This document shows, piece after piece, positions 1 through 4,439 of a stretch of 6,212 nt of DNA; position 1 is the first letter of the stretch; each line of letters begins with the position of its first letter. The translations under genes were made by a program, and so were the position numbers. Under the pieces are notes generated by a model. It made no database searches, had not been told where the DNA came from, and saw nothing but the letters and a program-made list of their open reading frames with translations. Origin of the DNA: Dehalococcoidia bacterium (GTDB lineage Bacteria > Chloroflexota > Dehalococcoidia > GIF9 > AB-539-J10); assembly GCA_030603485.1 (NCBI GenBank), contig JAUVXS010000103.1, forward strand, positions 1 through 6,212, given 5' to 3'.

Positions 1-476
1 ATTTTCGGCAGGAGTAGCGAGAGTACGCGGGCTACGATAATTAGTCCTGATGACACGCTAGCACCTACCTTAAGAGTTGCCCCGGAAAGAACGAGCCCAT
101 CAAACTCATCCTGATAATGTACCGCATAGGCAGTAGCAATCGTTCCTCCCACGCTGTGGCCGACTATAAAAATCTTGGCGTCACGATGCTTACTGTGTAT
201 AATGCCGGAAAAGGTTTTGAGGTCGCTGACGAAGTGTGAGAACCGCTCAACGTAACCTCGCTGACCTTGTGATTTGCCGTGGCCTCGTTGGTCGAAACCG
301 TAGACCGCATAGCCTTTGGGAACGAAGTGGTTGACTATGTTAATGTAGCGTCCACTATGCTCAGCTAAGCCATGAGCAACCAATAATACGGCCTTGGGTT
401 CATTAGATGGTAGCCAGCACTGGTAATAGAGATTGAGGTTCTTATATCCCTTAAATTTACCTTCTACATGCTTCAT
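1..476 (-). CDS. Monoacylglycerol lipase-like alpha/beta hydrolase (N-terminal part, cut by window edge)
   Basis: 158 codons are visible, from an ATG at 476 running out of the window at base 1. The N-terminus (KGYKNLNLYYQCWLP) and the HGLAEHSGRY block (about residues 35-44) are typical of the Hydrolase_4/monoacylglycerol lipase (lysophospholipase) group. FDQRGHGKS (61-69) follows, then the nucleophile elbow GHSVGG with Ser108. H35-G36 would help form the oxyanion hole. The catalytic Asp and His should lie beyond the edge, so completeness cannot be judged. Family members run near 270-280 aa and hydrolyse monoacylglycerols or lysophospholipids; the substrate here is inferred from family only. 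There is no signal peptide, so it is probably cytoplasmic. The start matches the family N-terminus, but its only Shine-Dalgarno is AAGGA (491-495), a long 14 nt away. The usual elbow is GHSMGG; Val replaces Met here, which should be tolerated. Confidence 0.9.
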   Translation of the reverse strand, partial: MKHVEGKFKGYKNLNLYYQCWLPSNEPKAVLLVAHGLAEHSGRYINIVNHFVPKGYAVYGFDQRGHGKSQGQRGYVERFSHFVSDLKTFSGIIHSKHRDAKIFIVGHSVGGTIATAYAVHYQDEFDGLVLSGATLKVGASVSSGLIIVARVLSLLLPK

Positions 477-487
477 ACTTGTTGGTC

Positions 488-655
488 TTATCCTTGGAAA
501 CGTCCTCCAATGACGATGTACACGAACCTAGAGTCCGCTAAGTCGCCCTCCTCAGCCAAACTCTAGCATCTTCCGCGGTGGCTATCAAGCCTAACATATG
601 GTTTGAACTTGTTGAAGAACAAATCAGGAGGAACTGAATCTGCCGGGTCTGTCAT
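488..655 (-). pseudogene. Possible broken small reading frame ahead of the lipase gene
   Basis: On the minus strand an ATG at 655 opens 30 codons (MTDPADSVPPDLFFNKFKPY and so on), then meets TAG at 563-565. The same frame continues for 24 plausible codons (ending VYIVIGGRFQG) to TAA at 488-490, 11 bp before the lipase ATG. The frame is also open upstream to the edge of the insertion sequence. No good Shine-Dalgarno precedes the ATG and I recognise no family. It could be a decayed small gene with one nonsense codon, or chance. If real, its last codons contain the AAGGA that may serve the lipase start. Confidence 0.2.
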
Positions 656-670
656 TGAACAAAGCGCTTG

Positions 671-676
671 TATATT
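671..676 (+). promoter_or_regulatory. -10 box in IS left end, active only after circle formation
   Basis: TATATT lies 2 bp inside the left CT core. In the integrated state the hexamer 17 bp upstream (648-653, TCTGTC) matches TTGACA at only one position, so the promoter should be weak. In the circle it would be preceded, at exactly 17 bp, by TTGACA from the right end. The predicted transcription start is near 683, just ahead of the guide RNA. Confidence 0.72.
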
Positions 677-682
677 AGTTTG

Positions 683-902
683 AAGGTAACAGATGCATTT
701 TCATGGTATAGGGAATAAGATAGGCCTGACGGGTTCCGGTGAGGTGCACAATTCGCTGGGGAGTCTGAAGCTGCCCCGCCGTTTAGATTGCCTGCCGGAC
801 CTCAAGTGGCCCGCTTTAGGAAATTGGGGTATCGGGAGATAGCTCCGTATTAGGTGACAAGCATGGGCAGAGGGCTCCGGCCAAATGAATTACCGAACCC
901 GA
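683..902 (+). ncRNA. Predicted IS110 bridge RNA
   Basis: IS110-group elements encode a structured RNA upstream of the transposase that pairs with target DNA and with the element's own joined ends. Pairings visible here: an outer stem 730-740 with 892-901 (CGGGTT, one bulged C, CGGT against ACCGAACCCG); a first arm closed by 741-745/799-803 (GAGGT/ACCTC) with an inner hairpin 758-763/771-777; a second arm closed by 807-811/879-883 (TGGCC/GGCCA) with an inner hairpin 833-838/843-847. Candidate guides lie in the internal loops: 748-757 and 784-786 (target), 816-824 and 857-861 (donor). The 5' end near 683 is inferred from the junction promoter; the 3' end is taken as the close of the outer stem, 21 bases before the transposase ATG. 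The fold was made by eye, without energy calculation. Confidence 0.77.
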
Positions 903-923
903 ATATGTGTAAAGGAGTAGAAG

Positions 924-2345
924 ATGGTCAAAAGCGTGGGTATTGACCTGGCCGGAACCGGTGAGCACAAGGTGCGTTGTCTGGATGAACGGGCACAACT
1001 ATGTGACGGTTTCGGCTTCCAGACCACACTGGATGGGCTAGCCAAGTTGGAAGAGCGTGTCTTCTCAGATGGATCCAATCCTGTCATCATCTTTGAGCCC
1101 ACCGGTTTAGCATGGGTACTGATAGCCGTATATCTGAGAGCGCGGCATCCCGATTGTCGCCTGGTAAGGGTTCAGTCACACAAGGTAGCTACCCTTCGCA
1201 AGTATCTTTGCCGCTCATCCAAGAGCGATAGGATTGACGCTCTTACACTGGCTAAGATGCCTTTTATTGACTCGGAGCGATTAGAGGAGCTCTACCTGCC
1301 TCCGGCAAAGATCTACGCCATACAGCGACTTGCTCGTCAACGGAAACGATTGGAGAGTGAAATCGCAGCTCGTAAGAAACGGATTGGGTCCATCTTGGAT
1401 GGCTACCTTCCTGGGTTCCGAGAGGCCTTTGCCAATCCATGGTCTCCTCAGGCCAGGGCGTTCCTCAGTACTCACCTTAATCCCCTGCCGACTATTCGCG
1501 AAGGAGAGAACGCTCTCAACACTTTTTTAGCTAAAGCAAAGCCTCGCGGCAAGAGGGACAAAGCAGAGTGCCACCGGGTCTACCTCTCCTGTCAGAATGC
1601 GGCAGTTCTATGCGAGTTATCCAGCTTGGCTGGAGTAGTAAACGATGATTTCTTTGCTTACCTGCAAGAGGAGATAGCCCGCGAGATCAGGCTGATGGAA
1701 TTCGCGGAAACCGAGTCTGAGGCCATAGCCCAACAGCTGGAGCGGTTATACGAGGAACTCCATACCTCAGACAATCTACGCACGATACCCGGTGTGGGCC
1801 AACACACAGCACCAATCTTTCTGGCGACTGTAGGAGATCCGTTACGCTTCCGGAGTCAATCAGCGTTTGCGAATTATACTGGAGTCGTGCCGGCGGCCAG
1901 GCAATCATCCAATACCGAAGCCAAGGGATTGAGGATGACCAAGGCAGGGCCCGCCATCATGAAATGGGCTCTCTATCAAGCAAGCCAGATAGGGCGCCGA
2001 TGTGATCCTCAGCTTGCCTGGGTTTACTACCGGCAAATGGTATATCACGGCAAGAATCATAAACAAGCCATGGGTGCCGTAATGAGCCATATGGGAGCAA
2101 GGATACTGACGGTGCTTCGGGAAGACAGGCCATATGAACTACGAGATACTGATGGGAAACCTATCAGCGGTGAGGAGGCGTGGAAGTTGATCCTATCGAA
2201 CTATAAGGTCCCGGAAGAGATAAAACGCGAAAGGCGGCGGAAAACCACCTCTGCTACGCTCAAACCCCGAACAAGAAACCGGGAGATGGCCGCTCACAGG
2301 ACAAACGAGGCAGCCACAGCTCCTCAGCCTGCAGTTGTGCTGTAA
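924..2345 (+). CDS. IS110-family transposase (DEDD recombinase)
   Basis: 473 aa. The N-terminal RuvC-like DEDD domain shows Asp8 (GIDLAG), Glu58 (IIFEPTG) and Asp102/Asp105 (KSDRIDA), the expected four acidic residues. A helical, charged middle region (about 130-280) follows, rich in Arg, Lys and Glu around 138-154. The Transposase_20 (IS116/IS110/IS902) domain spans about 283-400: IPGVG (288-292), FRSQSAFANYTGVVP (309-323), then QSSN with Ser328/Ser329 as the likely nucleophile, and the GLRMTKAGP block. The protein is expected to act with the bridge RNA to cut and exchange donor and target strands. The start is well set by AAAGGAG at 911-917, 6 nt from the ATG. After about residue 430 there is a basic, Ala/Pro-rich tail that makes it longer than many relatives of about 400 aa. 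No frameshift or missing catalytic residue is seen. Confidence 0.96.
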   Translation: MVKSVGIDLAGTGEHKVRCLDERAQLCDGFGFQTTLDGLAKLEERVFSDGSNPVIIFEPTGLAWVLIAVYLRARHPDCRLVRVQSHKVATLRKYLCRSSKSDRIDALTLAKMPFIDSERLEELYLPPAKIYAIQRLARQRKRLESEIAARKKRIGSILDGYLPGFREAFANPWSPQARAFLSTHLNPLPTIREGENALNTFLAKAKPRGKRDKAECHRVYLSCQNAAVLCELSSLAGVVNDDFFAYLQEEIAREIRLMEFAETESEAIAQQLERLYEELHTSDNLRTIPGVGQHTAPIFLATVGDPLRFRSQSAFANYTGVVPAARQSSNTEAKGLRMTKAGPAIMKWALYQASQIGRRCDPQLAWVYYRQMVYHGKNHKQAMGAVMSHMGARILTVLREDRPYELRDTDGKPISGEEAWKLILSNYKVPEEIKRERRRKTTSATLKPRTRNREMAAHRTNEAATAPQPAVVL

Positions 2346-2406
2346 CCATCTCCCAAAATCAAGTTTAACCGAGAGCAGCTGAGAGGTCAACAAGATAAGA
2401 TAACGC

Positions 2407-2412
2407 TTGACA
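2407..2412 (+). promoter_or_regulatory. -35 box in IS right end (outward-facing half of circle-junction promoter)
   Basis: A perfect TTGACA lies 13 bp before the right CT core, pointing out of the element. In the present insertion the hexamer 17 bp downstream is TTTGTT (2430-2435), a poor -10, so little transcription of the flank is expected. After circularisation it pairs with TATATT of the left end at the ideal spacing. Confidence 0.72.
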
Positions 2413-2474
2413 AACATTAGGAAATCTATTTTGTTGCATGTCCACGACACGTAAGGACCGTAGAGTTACACAGA

Positions 2475-2500
2475 GTGACAGTACAGTATGTACTGTTCAC
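2475..2500. repeat. Hairpin just downstream of the HTH gene
   Basis: ACAGTAC (2478-2484) and GTACTGT (2490-2496) are perfect inverted repeats around a 5-nt loop. GTG (2475-2477) and CAC (2498-2500) extend the stem past one bulged T. It starts 11 bp after the stop of the minus-strand HTH gene, where a transcript end would be expected. No T-run follows on either strand, so it is not a standard intrinsic terminator; it could slow polymerase, protect the 3' end, or bind a dimeric protein. Confidence 0.6.
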
Positions 2501-2510
2501 TAGCCCAGAT

Positions 2511-3458
2511 TTATTCTGAAGATTCTTCCGAGTTTTTTGTTAAGCGCTTATATACCCCGGCAAAGGTGTGTTCCGAACTATCAACAGACCTGCGAACAAT
2601 CTCCGTCAACGGAGGCTTAAAATCACTAGGAGCAGTTGAGCACCAGATATAAATCTCATTCAGTAAATCCATCTTTCTTAGTAGCTTCCCTCTTTGCTTA
2701 TCTGGGTCAGGCAGTCGGCTTACGATGTCATACAGGAAACCTGCCCAAGTTCTGCCTATATCAATACCCATTTCGTGTACCTTGGCTGGAATTAAATATA
2801 CCCAGTTACCCTTTGTGAGTGAGTCATCTATTTGATAACTTTTTTCTAGACCAAAATCCCAAGGTTTCCAACTAGTTGGAGGACCTGCTGTAACTACTAG
2901 TGGCAGACCACCAGCCATTGCTGCATCCTGTAGAAATGCCTGCAATTCGGCAAGAATCCCTAACAAGATTGGACGTGCTTTTTTGTGATATTCTCGTCGA
3001 AGTTCCTTAGAATAATAAGGGTGCAACTTTACAACTAATTCAGCCAAGTGGTTTATACTTCTGCTACCAATATCTTGAGCAATAATGGGAAAGCCAGCAA
3101 TTAAAGCACGCCAAACCGGTGGAACATCGTTCCATTTACTGCCTATATCCACATAATTGTTAAGAAATAAGGCTAATCGGTCATTCCCTTGTTGGAGGGC
3201 AATGTCTAGAGCACTTAAGATAATGTGTACTTTGTCTGCGCGAAAACCCGCTTTAACCAAATCTGCAGCCGTTACTTTTGGTACTTCTGTTGTAGACAAT
3301 TTCTTTGTACGTATTCTATTTAGATCTGGGTAACCATTGCGTTTCCAATGTCTTTGTGCTCTTTCAGATACTCCAGTAATGTTCTTGATCTCCCTTTGGC
3401 TATGCCCTTGTTGAGTCAGCTTAAATACTTTCTCAACGAGTTCTTTTTTAATAGTCAT
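2511..3458 (-). CDS. Helix-turn-helix protein of unknown function
   Basis: 315 aa. I do not recognise the full-length family. Residues about 8-41 (QQGHSQREIKNITGVSERAQ within it) look like a resolvase/transposase-type helix-turn-helix, with the turn around ITGVS and a basic second helix ending in RHWKRNG. Residues 66-180 are mostly helical; a hydrophobic, Gly/Pro-rich stretch (181-200, GGLPLVVTAGPP) follows, then a mixed C-terminal part. No catalytic motif, signal peptide or clear membrane segment is seen. The ATG has GAGG 5 nt upstream and a near-consensus promoter at 3522-3550, so the start is secure. It is divergent from the M48 protease gene and shares its control region, so it may regulate itself and that gene; this is inferred from arrangement. 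It could instead be a DNA-binding component of a phage or mobile element. Confidence 0.85.
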   Translation of the reverse strand: MTIKKELVEKVFKLTQQGHSQREIKNITGVSERAQRHWKRNGYPDLNRIRTKKLSTTEVPKVTAADLVKAGFRADKVHIILSALDIALQQGNDRLALFLNNYVDIGSKWNDVPPVWRALIAGFPIIAQDIGSRSINHLAELVVKLHPYYSKELRREYHKKARPILLGILAELQAFLQDAAMAGGLPLVVTAGPPTSWKPWDFGLEKSYQIDDSLTKGNWVYLIPAKVHEMGIDIGRTWAGFLYDIVSRLPDPDKQRGKLLRKMDLLNEIYIWCSTAPSDFKPPLTEIVRRSVDSSEHTFAGVYKRLTKNSEESSE

Positions 3459-3488
3459 TTAGGCCTCACATAATTGCCGCATATTTGC

Positions 3489-3499
3489 CACTATTAGTG
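3489..3499. promoter_or_regulatory. Short palindrome, possible operator
   Basis: CACTA-T-TAGTG is a perfect 11-bp palindrome about 16-26 bp downstream of the predicted minus-strand start point (about 3515). A dimer bound here would block the HTH gene's transcript. An 11-bp palindrome can occur by chance. Confidence 0.3.
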
Positions 3500-3510
3500 C
3501 CGCTTTCCTA

Positions 3511-3539
3511 TTGACATTTCTATTATAACAGCGTATTAT
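3511..3539 (+). promoter_or_regulatory. Near-consensus sigma70 promoter for the M48 protease gene
   Basis: TTGACA (3511-3516), a 17-bp spacer and TATTAT (3534-3539) match the consensus at 11 of 12 positions. Transcription should start near 3546, leaving a leader of about 95 nt before the GTG of the protease gene. Confidence 0.8.
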
Positions 3540-3550
3540 GAACTTGTAAA
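3522..3550 (-). promoter_or_regulatory. Near-consensus sigma70 promoter for the HTH gene
   Basis: On the minus strand TTTACA (3550-3545), a 17-bp spacer and a perfect TATAAT (3527-3522) match 11 of 12 consensus positions. The start should fall near 3515, giving a leader of about 57 nt. It overlaps the plus-strand promoter over 18 bp (3522-3539), so the two cannot be occupied together. Confidence 0.8.
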
Positions 3551-3641
3551 GGCTTTTATGGCGGCAATAAATATTATAGCATAAGGCAAACATAGCCAGT
3601 AGCTCATCGGGGCAACGGAATAAAAAGGAGGAAAGAACAAA

Positions 3642-4439
3642 GTGCACGGTGTCAATTTAAGTAGGCTTAGGTTTTGGTGCCAATTCAAAGTGTTTCCATT
3701 TAGAGTGAATTTCCTATTGTTTGCTACGACGGTAGGACTGGCGATTCTGTTCTCGCTATTTAGCCAACCCGAAGTAAAGATTTGCATCGCACTATTACTT
3801 TCTTTAACGTTAGGGATGTTGTTTCTTCCTCTAATAGAATTTGTTTCATCCATAGCCGGGATAATCAAATGGTGGCATAAATTGAGTGAAGCCAAACCAA
3901 TATATTCCTTTGGACTTATGGAGGAGATATCCAACATTGCCTCTTATATGAGGCTGAAGATAAAGGACAACCATATGATTCGAGTTGTGAACGGCTGGAT
4001 TAACGCGGCAGTTTTACAGGATGGGAAAATTATACTTGGACAGCCAATAGTAGAAGAATTTGACAAAGAAATAAGGGAGGGTATCTTAGGACATGAACTG
4101 GGTCATCGGAAGGGGAATCATTGGATAAAACGTGCTTTGCTACTCTTATTGGCCACACCTCTATTTTGTTATTTAGCTATTCTACCATTCCCTTGGTATG
4201 TCAATTATCTGTTATTGTTCGCGGCAATGGGATTGATTATGCCTCTGATTAGCTGGCCGTTTGAGTATCAGGCTGATACAATCGCGGCTAAATATGTCGG
4301 CAAAGAAAAGGTAATTTGGGGCCTAATGAAATTGGCAACCTCTGCTAATATGGATATAAATCAAGATTCCTATACTCATCCTTCAATAGCTAGGCGTATA
4401 AGAAGGCTGCAAAAATCTACCTTTCCTTTACCCTACTAA
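3642..4439 (+). CDS. HtpX-like M48 family membrane metalloprotease
   Basis: 265 aa. The zinc site is complete: HELGH (His151, Glu152, His155), with the third ligand Glu208 in FEYQAD (207-212), as in M48 peptidases (HtpX/Ste24 type). THPS (245-248) followed by an Arg-rich helix matches the conserved M48 C-terminal segment. Hydrophobic stretches at about 24-41, 47-70, 164-181 and 186-206 suggest four membrane segments, with the active site on the cytoplasmic face as in HtpX. Relatives cleave misfolded membrane proteins; the substrate here is unknown. The GTG start at 3642 is chosen because AGGAGG (3626-3631) lies 10 nt upstream and an in-frame TAA sits at 3621-3623. At 265 aa it is a little shorter than HtpX (about 290), and divergent enough that I give no symbol. 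Its TAA overlaps the stop of the opposing HEPN gene. Confidence 0.93.
   Translation: MHGVNLSRLRFWCQFKVFPFRVNFLLFATTVGLAILFSLFSQPEVKICIALLLSLTLGMLFLPLIEFVSSIAGIIKWWHKLSEAKPIYSFGLMEEISNIASYMRLKIKDNHMIRVVNGWINAAVLQDGKIILGQPIVEEFDKEIREGILGHELGHRKGNHWIKRALLLLLATPLFCYLAILPFPWYVNYLLLFAAMGLIMPLISWPFEYQADTIAAKYVGKEKVIWGLMKLATSANMDINQDSYTHPSIARRIRRLQKSTFPLPY

Larger units (their letters stand above)
667..2427 (+). mobile_element. Complete IS110-family insertion sequence with CT core at both ends
   Basis: The element consists of a long left non-coding end (to 923), one transposase gene and a short right end (2346-2425), the usual layout of the IS110 group, which lacks long terminal inverted repeats and moves through a circular intermediate. 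I place the ends at a CT core present at 667-668 and 2426-2427, giving a unit of about 1.76 kb. Three things agree on this. Joining the right end to the left end through CT gives TTGACA, 17 bp, TATATT. The 9 bases before the right CT (2417-2425) recur in the predicted guide RNA (816-824). Bases 667-671 (CT then TGT) are complementary to RNA 857-861. The transposase frame is intact, so the element may be active. It sits between two minus-strand genes and interrupts no recognisable gene. Confidence 0.87.
3471..3570. repeat. Inverted repeat flanking both divergent promoters
   Basis: ATTGCCGC (3473-3480) and GCGGCAAT (3561-3568) are perfect inverted copies; including outer bases, 9 of 10 match (3471-3480 with 3561-3570). 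They lie symmetrically outside the promoter pair, in the early transcribed region of each gene. They could be paired operators bound by a looping repressor; the HTH protein is the obvious candidate, without direct evidence. Confidence 0.4.

Noticed and set aside
705..714. GGTATAGGGA near the left end resembles RNA 828-837 (GGTATCGGGA), 9 of 10.
   Set aside because: Both are in the same sense and neither lies at the CT core, so it does not fit a guide-donor pairing; probably chance.
667..2427. Terminal inverted repeats for the insertion sequence.
   Set aside because: None of useful length is visible at the mapped ends, which agrees with the IS110 group; the mechanism does not need them.
2193..2450. 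An 85-codon minus-strand frame crossing the IS right end.
   Set aside because: It is opposite the transposase C-terminus, spans the element boundary and has no good ribosome binding site; a shadow frame.
3558..3584. Eight-residue leader ORF (MAAINIIA) before the M48 gene with AAAGG at 3548-3552.
   Set aside because: The Shine-Dalgarno would start about 2 nt from the predicted transcript start, the peptide has no attenuation-type codon run, and short ORFs of this size are common by chance.
3536..3937. A 133-codon minus-strand frame opposite the start of the M48 gene.
   Set aside because: It lies opposite a gene with clear M48 motifs, runs across the divergent promoters and has no recognisable domain.
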